A stretch of DNA of 64,000 nucleotides from contig SEAC01000030.1 of the NCBI GenBank assembly GCA_004173235.1, positions 89,387 to 153,386 on the forward strand, in the 5' to 3' direction. Below the pieces are notes generated by a model that was given only the letters and a program-made list of their open reading frames with translations, searched no databases and had not been told where the DNA came from. Of the stretch, positions 1-8,153 are shown one piece after another. Position 1 is the stretch's first letter. Every line of letters begins with the position of its first letter. The DNA comes from Chitinophagaceae bacterium. GTDB lineage: Bacteria; Bacteroidota; Bacteroidia; Chitinophagales; Chitinophagaceae. The position numbers and the translations under genes were made by a program.

Positions 1-3000
1 TAGAAGAAAGCAGTTTCGTTGAAGTTCTTTCTTGGATTTACGGGGCCCGATGTGGCCGCAGCAGGTTCCTCCGCCGCGACTGTGGTATCCGCCACCGAAT
101 AATTCGCGTCGGCTATCGCAATCCCGGAGGCTTTTCCTTGCAACGCTGCTTCTGCGTTTGCTGCTGTGGCCACGGGCGCGGACATCCTCTTACGCGCGTC
201 GCCTTTGCGGCCATCACGGCGCACACGCGGTGGCAACGCAGGGTAGGGACGATCAGTGAAGAGAAACGCGTCGGCGATCGGATAGGGAACATTGAGCATA
301 TCGGGACTGCGGTCGGCCGACATGGATTGCACGACACGAAAACCCCCATCGGAGGTGAAGCCGCGGCTGAAATAGCTTATTTGCCAAACGGCTGGAGGTG
401 CCCATTCGAAGGGAGCCAGCTGGTCGAGCGATGCATCATACATACCTGCAAGCAGCTCCGCGGCCACCTGCTCGCCTTTCGGCCCGCGAACGGTTACCCG
501 CCACTGTTCCTGGCTTCCCGGAAGTGTTTTGTCGCGGAACGTGGCCAGCGACACCTGCAGCTGTTTGTTGCTCCACGGAACTGCCACCGGAAGCACAACC
601 GTATAAATACGGTTGTCGCGGATGGTGTGATAAGCAACCTGCAGCCCGCCGCGATCTTCTTCCTTTATGCTGATGCCCTGCGTGGTGATGCCCGCGCGCG
701 CGTTGAGCCCGTCCACGCTTTGGGCGATGCTGTCGGCGCTCCGGCGTTGCAGCTGGCGCAACAGGTAGAGATCGGCAGATGATTGCAGCAGCGCTGTTAC
801 GGTTTCGCCGGGCTGGGCACTATTCTTGTCCAACGCAGCGGCGAAATACACCGGGCGGTTCAATTTGTCGCCCGCAAGCAGCTCCACCCGCTGCTGCAGG
901 CGCACCACGCGGCCGGCACTATCCGAAGTGAGCAACTCAAGCTCATAAAAACCTGCGGGAAGTCTGGATCCTCCCGGCAACATCAATTGGCCGTTGCGGA
1001 GGCTATCTGTCCAGGTAAGCACCGTGCCCGTGCGCGGCCACGTGGCGGGGTTGCCTTCATCGGCATACGGATCGTTGGGAAAGAAGTGTAGGAACGAATC
1101 GCGCGGCATCAGGTATTGGTCGGGCGCCTCCCAGAAGCGGTCGCGCAGCAGTCGCTGGTTGGGCTGTATGGAGTGAATGCGCACTTCGACCTTGCGTTGC
1201 TGCGCTTCGCCGTTGGCGTTCGTCAGGCGCACCGGGATGGCGCGGAAAGAATCTGCGGGCAGGCGTTCAGCAAGCGGCACCTGCAGGAACAGCGAAGTGT
1301 AGCCAGCGTGGATCGACTCGTTGGCACTGCGCGTTTCGCCGTTCAGGTCGGTGATGTCGGTGATGACCTGGAAGCTGAAGAGCGCATTGCTTGCCGAATC
1401 ATAATTGGGGTCGGGGCGCGCTGCAAACTTGATGGAGAAGCGTCCGGAGGCGTCGGTGAGCGTGGTGCCGTTGGTGATCTCCACCGGCGTTGACGCAGGG
1501 TACCACCACCTGTAGAAATACGGTATCTGTGGCGTGCGGATCACGCGGTAGCGCACCTGCGCGCCTTCAATGCTGTTGCCTGCATAGGCAAGGGCGCTGC
1601 CGGCCATCGTTACCGTGTCGCCCACACGGTAGGTGGCGCGCAGTGTGTCGAAGCGCACTTCGAATTTCGGACGCTTGTATTCTTCCACGGAGAAGGAGGC
1701 CATTCCATCCCAATCGGAGCTGGAAACCGTAAACCGGCCACCCAGGCCGCCTGCGGGGAGTGCGAACTTCGCCTGGAATGAACCGAATTCGTTGGTCTGA
1801 ACGGTTACGCGTCCCTGCTCCTTGTAATTCGCATCCCTCAGGATCACCTCTGCCGCCGCATTGCGCAACAGCTCCGGGCTGCCCTTCGATTCGAGCACGA
1901 TGCCTTTGAGATAGGCGGTCTGCCCCGGGCGATAGAGTCCGCGGTCGGTAAAAAAATAAACAGTGGGTCGCCGCGCGGAGGCCACCACGCGCCGCCTCGG
2001 AGAATAGTAGGAGGTGTTCTCGTCGGTCATGTTCAACCGGTCGGTGCCTGCGCGGATGTCGAGCTGGTAGTTGCCGTAGCGCTCGGTAGGGAATGATGCA
2101 CGCACCCTGCCTTCGGCTTTGGTGACATAGGTGCCCACCAGTGTGCGGAGGTAGCCGTTTGCGGCGCTATTGTATTGTTGTTCGTATAGGCGCACCTGCG
2201 CGCCCGAAACCGGTCGCCCGCTATCGCGGTGCACCACGAAAAATTCATCTCCGTTCTGGAGGTAAGCGAGGTTGGAAACATAGAAGGTTGCCGCAGTCGC
2301 AAAAGTTTGTTCTGTGCGGAACGTTGCATCGCTGCTGGCAAGCAGGAGGTAGCGGCCGGTAGGAAGCGCCGGCACTTTTCCTTCGGCACTGTGCGCCTGC
2401 TTATCGGTAGTTGCCGGTAGTGTTTGCTCCCAGCTGGTGAGCACAGGTTTCTGAAAAAGTTCCGCCCATTCGTCTTCGTCGAGGTACTCGATCCTTGCAG
2501 TATCGGCTATGGCAATCACCCGCAAGTAGATGCGGGAAAGGTTGCGCCATTTAACGAGGTAGCGAAACGGTTGTGCGGGCAGATTCACGCGCTCTAAGCG
2601 AAGATCCAGTACACTACCGTTGATGTCGCGTTGAAGATTTACGCTCATCGCGTAGTAGTGCGGGTAGCGTGCGCTATCGCCTGCCATCGGCTGGATCAGC
2701 TCGAGTGCCTTGATATGTGCGTACCGCCACGTGCTGTCCCTACCGGCAACGTAACTATTGGCCCGGTCGTGGTACCACGAGGCCAGTGCAAGGCGCGCAC
2801 CGCCGGCAGGGCGTGTGGCGGTTTCGCCTGCAATGCGCTGGCGAAGCGCCCGCACGTACAGGCTGTCTTTGTCGGGGCCGTCAAACTCTGCGTACGCAAA
2901 CTCGAGCCGCGTTTCGTCGGTGAAATCTTCCAGCGCCGCATCGTTGCGGGTTAAATGAAAGCGGGTAATGTCCTGCAACAGTCGCAAGCGCTTCAGCACG

Positions 3001-3722
3001 GGGTGTGTTCCGCTGTCGGCGACCGACCGTATAAATACGGGTGCGGGGTCGAATACCCAGGGAGCCGTAAGCGCATAGTCGCGCTCCGGGCGCGCTTCAT
3101 TGAGATTGGTGTTGGCGTAGATATCAAGCGCGCGGAATGCCACGAGGTCGTAGAGGGTAGGGCGGAGCCACGGTGCATTACCCCTGCGGAGTAGTGGCGA
3201 CCAGGTTTCGGTGGGTACTTGCTGCAGCACTGTCTTCGACGCAAGTGCCGCCTCCAGTTCGCGGTCGATGGACTGAAGCAACCGGTTGAGGCTCCAGGTC
3301 ATCAGGTCGGCGGAAGTGTCGTTGGCCACGGTGGTTCGCTCGCGCAGCGACCAGATGTTGCGGAGCAGGTAGTTGTAATACAGTTCGGCTTTGAGCGAAT
3401 GCGCAACGGCGGCAGCCGCGCCGCGAAGTCCGGATGTTTCCTGCTCCAGCTCGCGGATGCTGAGTGCGGCATTGTCTTCGCGGTTCTGGCTGCGCAGCAC
3501 GCCGCGGTAGTAGATGGCGCGAATGAGCTGCGGCTCGTTGCCCTGCCCGCGCGCTGCAGTATACACGGCATTCGCCCGCGTAAGCGCGGTGGCAGGACGA
3601 CCGACCTTATCCACGAGGCTGTCGATGGTCTTCCATTCGCGGTCGTACCAGGTTTTCGTTTGCGCGCCGGCGTGGTTGAGCAGGCTGAAGAGGGACAGCA
3701 GCGCGAGGAGAAGGCGTTTCAT
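1..3722 (-). CDS. Alpha-2-macroglobulin family protein, N-terminal part (runs off the left edge)
   Basis: Read directly from the minus strand; the ORF track omits it because no stop lies inside the window. The start (ATGAAACGCC) gives a clean signal peptide, MKRLLLALLSLFSLLNHAGA, followed by at least 1240 residues without a stop. A diagnostic MG2 segment (VYFFTDRGLYRPGQTAYLKG) lies near residue 585, and the open end reads RKNFNETAFF, which in bacterial alpha-2-macroglobulins comes just before the macroglobulin core; that part is outside the window. Family members are large secreted or periplasmic protease-trapping or envelope-defence proteins. No thioester motif can be assessed. Just before NFNETAFF there is a short plug-like motif (ALQGKASGIAI) resembling the TonB-dependent receptor plug, an odd feature. 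Family assignment is secure; target and substrate are unknown. Confidence 0.9.
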   Translation of the reverse strand, partial: MKRLLLALLSLFSLLNHAGAQTKTWYDREWKTIDSLVDKVGRPATALTRANAVYTAARGQGNEPQLIRAIYYRGVLRSQNREDNAALSIRELEQETSGLRGAAAAVAHSLKAELYYNYLLRNIWSLRERTTVANDTSADLMTWSLNRLLQSIDRELEAALASKTVLQQVPTETWSPLLRRGNAPWLRPTLYDLVAFRALDIYANTNLNEARPERDYALTAPWVFDPAPVFIRSVADSGTHPVLKRLRLLQDITRFHLTRNDAALEDFTDETRLEFAYAEFDGPDKDSLYVRALRQRIAGETATRPAGGARLALASWYHDRANSYVAGRDSTWRYAHIKALELIQPMAGDSARYPHYYAMSVNLQRDINGSVLDLRLERVNLPAQPFRYLVKWRNLSRIYLRVIAIADTARIEYLDEDEWAELFQKPVLTSWEQTLPATTDKQAHSAEGKVPALPTGRYLLLASSDATFRTEQTFATAATFYVSNLAYLQNGDEFFVVHRDSGRPVSGAQVRLYEQQYNSAANGYLRTLVGTYVTKAEGRVRASFPTERYGNYQLDIRAGTDRLNMTDENTSYYSPRRRVVASARRPTVYFFTDRGLYRPGQTAYLKGIVLESKGSPELLRNAAAEVILRDANYKEQGRVTVQTNEFGSFQAKFALPAGGLGGRFTVSSSDWDGMASFSVEEYKRPKFEVRFDTLRATYRVGDTVTMAGSALAYAGNSIEGAQVRYRVIRTPQIPYFYRWWYPASTPVEITNGTTLTDASGRFSIKFAARPDPNYDSASNALFSFQVITDITDLNGETRSANESIHAGYTSLFLQVPLAERLPADSFRAIPVRLTNANGEAQQRKVEVRIHSIQPNQRLLRDRFWEAPDQYLMPRDSFLHFFPNDPYADEGNPATWPRTGTVLTWTDSLRNGQLMLPGGSRLPAGFYELELLTSDSAGRVVRLQQRVELLAGDKLNRPVYFAAALDKNSAQPGETVTALLQSSADLYLLRQLQRRSADSIAQSVDGLNARAGITTQGISIKEEDRGGLQVAYHTIRDNRIYTVVLPVAVPWSNKQLQVSLATFRDKTLPGSQEQWRVTVRGPKGEQVAAELLAGMYDASLDQLAPFEWAPPAVWQISYFSRGFTSDGGFRVVQSMSADRSPDMLNVPYPIADAFLFTDRPYPALPPRVRRDGRKGDARKRMSAPVATAANAEAALQGKASGIAIADANYSVADTTVAAEEPAAATSGPVNPRKNFNETAFF

Positions 3723-3862
3723 ACAGTTGCGGTTTGCGTGCTGTGAATATAGAACCGTTCTGCTGCATGGCGGTGGTGCGAACTGCTTTAACTTTTGTTT
3801 AGAAGGCGCCTGTAAACCTCAGCTTCATAAAAGCAATCTATCTTGCAAGGAGACTATTTTTT

Positions 3863-4711
3863 ATGAGAACAACATTTACCCTCTTCCTCGCACTGTTAGT
3901 ATCGACATCTTTCGCGCGGCCTTTTTATCCCTACTACGATGAAGGCCGTCTGACGATCACCTTCGCCGGGCTCACCAACCTCGTAGTGCAGGTAGACAAC
4001 CGCTATTACGCGCCTACCGACAACGTGATCTCGCTGGAGCATGTACCCGCTGGCCGCCATACGGTGCGCGTGTATCAGCCCCGCAACAACAACCGCGGCA
4101 ACGTTCTTTACACCGCGCAGGTCCAGATCAAGTCGTACATCCACACCGATCTAATGTTCAACCGCTTCGGCCGCGCGTACATAGATGAACGCCGTGTCAA
4201 CGGAATCGTGAACAACGACTATTCGCAATGGGGCAATGGCAATTACGGCGACAGCCAGGGCTGGACGGATGCGGACTGGAACAACGGCAACTGGGGCAAC
4301 GGCGGCGGATACTCCGGCGGATGGGGCAACGGCGGCAACAACAACGGTAATGGCAATGGCGGCGGCGGCAATAACAACGGCGGTGGCTACGGCAACGGCG
4401 GTTACAACAATGGCAGCTATGGTGCTATGAATGCAAATTCCTTCACCGCACTTTTGCAGCAATTGCGCAACGAGAACTTCGACAACACGAAGATGACCAT
4501 TGCCAGGGACGCTCTTTCGAGCAACCGCGTGTCGGTAGCGCAGGTGAAGCAGCTGATGCAGCAATTCACCTTCGACAGCGACCGCCTGGAACTGGCCAAG
4601 GCAGCATATCCCCGTTGCACCGACAAGAACAATTACTTCCAGCTGAGCGATGCCTTCGAGTTTTCGAGCAGCAAGGAATCGCTATCCACCTGGGTGCGCA
4701 ACCAGCACTAA
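3863..4711 (+). CDS. Secreted DUF4476 domain protein with Gly/Asn-rich linker
   Basis: A 282-residue protein starting with a signal peptide (MRTTFTLFLALLVSTSFA). Residues ~25-105 form a beta-rich module; residues ~115-185 are a low-complexity linker dominated by Gly and Asn (GNGGYNNGSYG); the last ~95 residues match the helical DUF4476 domain (NSFTALLQQLRNENFDNTKM ... VKQLMQQFTFDSDRLELAK). A purine-rich AAGGAGA lies 9 bases before the start, one of few plausible Shine-Dalgarno sites in this window. It is a single gene ending at a strong bidirectional terminator. DUF4476 has no established function; export to the periplasm or surface is inferred. A second DUF4476 protein lies at 61263. Confidence 0.88.
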   Translation: MRTTFTLFLALLVSTSFARPFYPYYDEGRLTITFAGLTNLVVQVDNRYYAPTDNVISLEHVPAGRHTVRVYQPRNNNRGNVLYTAQVQIKSYIHTDLMFNRFGRAYIDERRVNGIVNNDYSQWGNGNYGDSQGWTDADWNNGNWGNGGGYSGGWGNGGNNNGNGNGGGGNNNGGGYGNGGYNNGSYGAMNANSFTALLQQLRNENFDNTKMTIARDALSSNRVSVAQVKQLMQQFTFDSDRLELAKAAYPRCTDKNNYFQLSDAFEFSSSKESLSTWVRNQH

Positions 4712-4749
4712 TCAGGCAACCGCAACCTTTGAATGACCCATCCAAAACA

Positions 4750-4778
4750 AAAACCCCGGCCTTGTGACCGGGGTTTTC
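4750..4778. terminator. Bidirectional intrinsic terminator between DUF4476 gene and sucD
   Basis: CCCCGG/CCGGGG stem flanked by A-run and T-run on the two sides, so it can terminate transcription from both convergent genes. Confidence 0.85.
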
Positions 4779-4796
4779 TTTATGCGTTGGATGGGG

Positions 4797-5672
4797 TTAT
4801 TTGCCGATAACGGAAGCCATCGTCTTGCCGATATCTGCCGGGCTCGACACCACGTGGATGCCACACTCTTCCATGATCTTCATCTTGGCAGCAGCCGTGT
4901 CTTCGGCTCCGCCTACGATGGCGCCGGCGTGGCCCATGCGGCGTCCGGGAGGTGCGGTCTGTCCGGCGATAAAGCCTACAACCGGCTTCTTGTTGTTCGT
5001 GCTCTGGATGTAGCGTGCTGCTTCTGCTTCCATGCCGCCGCCGATCTCGCCGATCATCACGATGGCGTCGGTTTCGGGGTCGTTCATGAAGAGTTCAACG
5101 GCTTCCTTGGTGGTAGTGCCGATGATGGGGTCGCCGCCAATGCCCACGGCTGTAGAAATACCGAGGCCAGCCTTCGCAATCTGGTCGGCAGCTTCGTAGG
5201 TGAGGGTGCCCGATTTGGACACGATGCCGATGCGGCCTTTCTTGAATACGAAGCCCGGCATGATGCCCACCTTGCATTCGTCGGCCGTGATCACGCCGGG
5301 GCAGTTGGGCCCAATGAGACGGGTGTTGGTTCCCTGGAGCACGCTCTTCACTTTCACCATATCCTGCACGGGAATGCCTTCGGTGATGCATACCACGAGG
5401 GCAACGCCCGCTTCAGCAGCTTCCATGATGGCGTCGGCAGCAAATGCCGGCGGCACGAAGATGATGGATACGTTGGCACCCGTTTCCTTCACGCAGTCGG
5501 CCACGGTGTTGAACACGCGGCGGTCGAGGTGGTCGCTGCCGCCCTTGCCAGGGGTAACGCCGCCAACCACGTTGGTGCCATACTCGATCATCTGCGAGGC
5601 GTGGAAAGTGCCTTCCGTACCTGTGAAGCCCTGCACGAGGACTTTGGATTCCTTATTGACAAGAATGCTCAT
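4797..5672 (-). CDS. sucD: Succinyl-CoA ligase (ADP/GDP-forming) subunit alpha
   Basis: A 291-residue protein of the normal family length. It contributes the CoA-binding and phosphohistidine half of succinyl-CoA synthetase, the TCA-cycle enzyme that makes succinate and a nucleoside triphosphate from succinyl-CoA. Visible signatures: the N-terminal CoA-binding Rossmann region ([16 protein letters not shown]), the ATP-citrate-lyase/succinyl-CoA-ligase signature ([20 protein letters not shown]), and the active-site phosphohistidine loop GHAGAIVGG. The beta subunit gene sucC is not adjacent, so the two subunits are encoded apart. A TACTTTTG -7 box lies about 20 bases upstream of the start, indicating its own promoter. 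Confidence 0.97.
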   Translation of the reverse strand: MSILVNKESKVLVQGFTGTEGTFHASQMIEYGTNVVGGVTPGKGGSDHLDRRVFNTVADCVKETGANVSIIFVPPAFAADAIMEAAEAGVALVVCITEGIPVQDMVKVKSVLQGTNTRLIGPNCPGVITADECKVGIMPGFVFKKGRIGIVSKSGTLTYEAADQIAKAGLGISTAVGIGGDPIIGTTTKEAVELFMNDPETDAIVMIGEIGGGMEAEAARYIQSTNNKKPVVGFIAGQTAPPGRRMGHAGAIVGGAEDTAAAKMKIMEECGIHVVSSPADIGKTMASVIGK

Positions 5673-5692
5673 AGCGCGTTTTAAAAGTTGGG

Positions 5693-5700
5693 CAAAAGTA
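5693..5700 (-). promoter_or_regulatory. Bacteroidota -7 box upstream of sucD
   Basis: TACTTTTG on the minus strand, 20 bases before the sucD ATG. No clear TTTG -33 element was found, so this rests on the -7 box alone. Confidence 0.55.
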
Positions 5701-5774
5701 AGGCAAAGAACGCTGAACTGGGTAGTGCGAAGCCGGAACTTTCCGGGAAGCCTGGCACCGGGCGGGAACGCATG

Positions 5775-5805
5775 AAAAGGCCCGCGTTGGCAACGCGGGC
5801 CTTTT
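5775..5805 (-). terminator. Intrinsic terminator after the small membrane protein gene
   Basis: Near-perfect hairpin with arms AAAAGGCCCGCGTTG and CAACGCGGGCCTTTT directly downstream of the gene ending at 5822. The flanking A and T runs also allow function in the other direction. Confidence 0.85.
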
Positions 5806-5821
5806 CGAACGCATTTTTTTA

Positions 5822-6334
5822 TCAGTTGTTGGTCATATACTTACGCTGGCCGGCGTAAAGGATCACGAAAACGATCGCGATGATAGCGGCGAAGGCACCG
5901 AACACCATCGTGGCCAGATTGAAGCCCATCAGGATGAACATAACGGGAATGGGAACGATCTCGCCGATGGCGTAGAGGCTGAAGCCCTGCTTCTTCAGTT
6001 TGCGCATCTGCAGCGCACCTACGAGGCAAAGCGTGGTGAAGAGGAACGTGAGGCCCACGTTGATGTACTTGAATTGCTCGCCGCGCTGCGCCATCTCCAT
6101 CGACGCATCCAGCCACCTGCCGAGGAAACCGTCGCCGACCTTGTCGCGGCCTTCGCGGATCTTGTCGATCTGCTCCTGCGGGTTCTTGTTCATTGCCAGT
6201 CCCCACAGCGTGCCGATGTAACTCCAGGCACAGCCGATGAACGTGAGGATGGTCAGGACATTGAGCGTGCTCGGCAGTTCTTTCGGCCGATGGTCGCGAA
6301 GAATGTCGGATTGCTGGTTGGGGTATTGTTCCAT
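5822..6334 (-). CDS. Small multi-pass membrane protein of unknown function
   Basis: A 170-residue protein if the start is the ATG encoding [12 protein letters not shown]; the ORF track extends it upstream into A-rich intergenic sequence (MRFVVCGLALPHQH), which I reject. The N-terminus is polar with prolines, followed by a membrane span ([21 protein letters not shown]), an amphipathic loop containing [13 protein letters not shown], and three further hydrophobic segments ([51 protein letters not shown]). The gene stands alone with its own terminator between sucD and mlaF. I recognise no family; it resembles small inner-membrane proteins common in Bacteroidota. Confidence 0.8.
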   Translation of the reverse strand: MEQYPNQQSDILRDHRPKELPSTLNVLTILTFIGCAWSYIGTLWGLAMNKNPQEQIDKIREGRDKVGDGFLGRWLDASMEMAQRGEQFKYINVGLTFLFTTLCLVGALQMRKLKKQGFSLYAIGEIVPIPVMFILMGFNLATMVFGAFAAIIAIVFVILYAGQRKYMTNN

Positions 6335-6410
6335 AAACAGTTTTTGGTGGGGGAAATTAGGGAAAATGTAGGAATGTGCTAATGGGGTAATGTGCTGATG
6401 GGGTAATGCT

Positions 6411-6466
6411 AAACCACAAACCACAAACCTCAAACTTTAAACTGCAAACTGAAAACTGTAAAGCCT
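6411..6466. repeat. 7-bp array, AAAC-anchored, eight units
   Basis: Units AAACCAC, AAACCAC, AAACCTC, AAACTTT, AAACTGC, AAACTGA, AAACTGT, AAAGCCT. The AAAC anchor is constant while the tail varies. The array ends where the mlaF stop codon begins. Just upstream (6372-6410) is a shorter 8-bp-period stretch with units AATGTGCT and AATGGGGT. Confidence 0.85.
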
Positions 6467-7311
6467 CACTCCTCCGGCGGCGGCACCAGCTCCGGCGCAT
6501 CGTGCGCCGTAAGTTCCTCCATGTTGCGGTCGTTGGAGATCTTGCCGGTCTCTTCGAGCTGGCGCATGTCTTTGGCATCGCGGAGGAATTCGGAGGCGAA
6601 GATGAAGTCGTTGAGGCGCTGATTCTTGGAAAAGATGATCTCCTTGTTGTTGCCTTCCCACTCTTTGTGGCCCTGGTACATATACACGATATGATCGCCG
6701 ATCTCCATCACCGAGTTCATGTCGTGCGTATTGATGACGGTGGTGATGTTGTACTCTTCGGTGATCTCCTTGATCAGTTGGTCGATGAGGCCGGAGGTCT
6801 GCGGATCGAGGCCCGAGTTGGGCTCATCCACAAACAGGTATTTGGGGTTGAGCACGATGGCGCGGGCGATGCCTACGCGTTTCATCATACCGCCCGAAAG
6901 TTCGGCGGGGAATTTTTTGTTGGCGCCTTTCAGGTTTACTCGGTCCAGCACTTCGTTCACACGCTCCCTTTTTTCGCGCTGCGATTTGTGCGTGAACATG
7001 TCGAGCGGGAAGATGATGTTCTCTTCAACGGTCATCGAGCTGAAGAGGGCGGAACCCTGGAAGAGCATGCCGATCTCCTTCCGGATCTCTTTCTTCTGCT
7101 TCACATCCATCGCCGTAAAGTCCTGCCCGCCATAGAGAATCTGGCCTGCATCCGGGTGGAAGAGGCCCACCATGCATTTCATCAGCACCGTTTTGCCTGA
7201 CCCCGACGAGCCGATGATGAGGTTGCACTTGCCGGCCTCCATCGTCACGTTGGCGTCGTTGATCACCGTCTTGCCGGCGAAGCCTTTGCGTAGGTTTTTT
7301 ACTTCGATCAT
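6466..7311 (-). CDS. mlaF: Lipid-transport ABC ATPase, MlaF-like
   Basis: A 281-residue ABC ATPase with Walker A GSSGSGKT (residue ~34), signature LSGGMMKR, Walker B YLFVDEPNSGLDP and a H-loop (NTHDMNS). The GSSGSGKT loop, the FQGSALFSSMTV Q-loop region and the pairing with an MlaE permease place it in the Mla/Ttg2/MCE transporter group, which moves phospholipids between the inner and outer membranes. The start ATG overlaps the mlaE stop by 4 bases (ATGA), so the two are translationally coupled. The C-terminus is extended by about 35 polar residues ending PPPEE. No MCE-domain substrate-binding gene (mlaD) follows; it must be elsewhere. Confidence 0.92.
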   Translation of the reverse strand: MIEVKNLRKGFAGKTVINDANVTMEAGKCNLIIGSSGSGKTVLMKCMVGLFHPDAGQILYGGQDFTAMDVKQKKEIRKEIGMLFQGSALFSSMTVEENIIFPLDMFTHKSQREKRERVNEVLDRVNLKGANKKFPAELSGGMMKRVGIARAIVLNPKYLFVDEPNSGLDPQTSGLIDQLIKEITEEYNITTVINTHDMNSVMEIGDHIVYMYQGHKEWEGNNKEIIFSKNQRLNDFIFASEFLRDAKDMRQLEETGKISNDRNMEELTAHDAPELVPPPEE

Positions 7312-8054
7312 GTTTGAAGGAGTAGTGCAGCGAGGATATAGTCGGCAAACAGCACGGCCACGCAGGTGACCACCACCGATTTGGTGGAAGCACGCCCGAT
7401 TTCGAGCGCACCGCCGCTGACGTGGTAGCCAAAGTAGGCCGGGATGCTGGCGATGAGAAACGAAAAGGTATAGGCCTTACTGAGGGCGAAGAATACGTTG
7501 TACGGGATGAACGCCATGTGCAGGCCGCGGTCGTAGGTGGTGGCATCGATGATGCCGGACGCTACGGAAGCCACGCGGCCGCCCCAGATGCCGAGCACGG
7601 CGGCCATCACGATAAGCATCGGGATCATCACCAGCGAAGCCACGATCTTCGGCAACACGAGGTAAGCCTTCGTATTGATGCCCATGATCTCAAGGGCGTC
7701 GATCTGCTCGCTCACGCGCATGTTGCCCAGCTCGCCGGCGATCTTGGATCCAACCACACCGGCCAGCACGATACACACGAGCGTCGGAGCGAACTCCAGG
7801 ATCACCGTGTCGCGCACGATCTGCGGGATCGTTTCCGGTGGAATGAGCGGGTTGGTGAGCTGATAGGCCGTTTGCACCGCCGACACGGCACCCATGAACA
7901 CCGAGATGATCACCACGATGCCGAGCGAGCCGATGCCGATCTCCGAGCACTGGTGCATGAACTCCTTCCAATACATCTTGAAATTCTCCGGTTTGGAGAA
8001 CATACCGCGGATCATCAGGATGTACCGGCCTATGTCTGTAAAGAATTTCGTCAT
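7308..8054 (-). CDS. mlaE: Lipid-transport ABC permease, MlaE-like
   Basis: A 248-residue permease of normal MlaE length with an amphipathic N-terminal helix (YWKEFMHQCSEIGIGSLGIV) and five or six membrane spans. The MlaE signature is visible: EFAPTLVCIVLAGVVGSKIAGELGNMRVSEQIDALEIMGI, the segment that couples to the ATPase. It is the inner-membrane channel of an MCE-type phospholipid transporter, first gene of a two-gene operon with mlaF (4-base overlap). Upstream lies a 7-bp-repeat hairpin separating it from maeB. Confidence 0.93.
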   Translation of the reverse strand: MTKFFTDIGRYILMIRGMFSKPENFKMYWKEFMHQCSEIGIGSLGIVVIISVFMGAVSAVQTAYQLTNPLIPPETIPQIVRDTVILEFAPTLVCIVLAGVVGSKIAGELGNMRVSEQIDALEIMGINTKAYLVLPKIVASLVMIPMLIVMAAVLGIWGGRVASVASGIIDATTYDRGLHMAFIPYNVFFALSKAYTFSFLIASIPAYFGYHVSGGALEIGRASTKSVVVTCVAVLFADYILAALLLQT

Positions 8055-8086
8055 TGGTTCCTTTAGTTCACTCTGTCCTTAGTTCG

Positions 8087-8153
8087 TCGTGAGCCGTCAG
8101 CCGTCAGGCGTGAGGAAGGATGCGCTCACGTTCACGGTTCACGCCTCACGTTT
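8087..8153. repeat. Two 7-bp arrays in inverted arrangement between maeB and mlaE
   Basis: Units TCGTGAG, CCGTCAG, CCGTCAG, GCGTGAG (8087-8114) face units TCACGTT, CACGGTT, CACGCCT, CACGTTT (8126-8153). The two halves are roughly reverse complements and could fold into a long imperfect hairpin. The maeB stop codon (8139-8141) lies inside the second half. Confidence 0.8.

Noticed and set aside
138-2954. String of plus-strand ORFs in the first 3.7 kb
   Set aside because: All overlap the open minus-strand frame of the alpha-2-macroglobulin, which has a signal peptide and MG2 motif.
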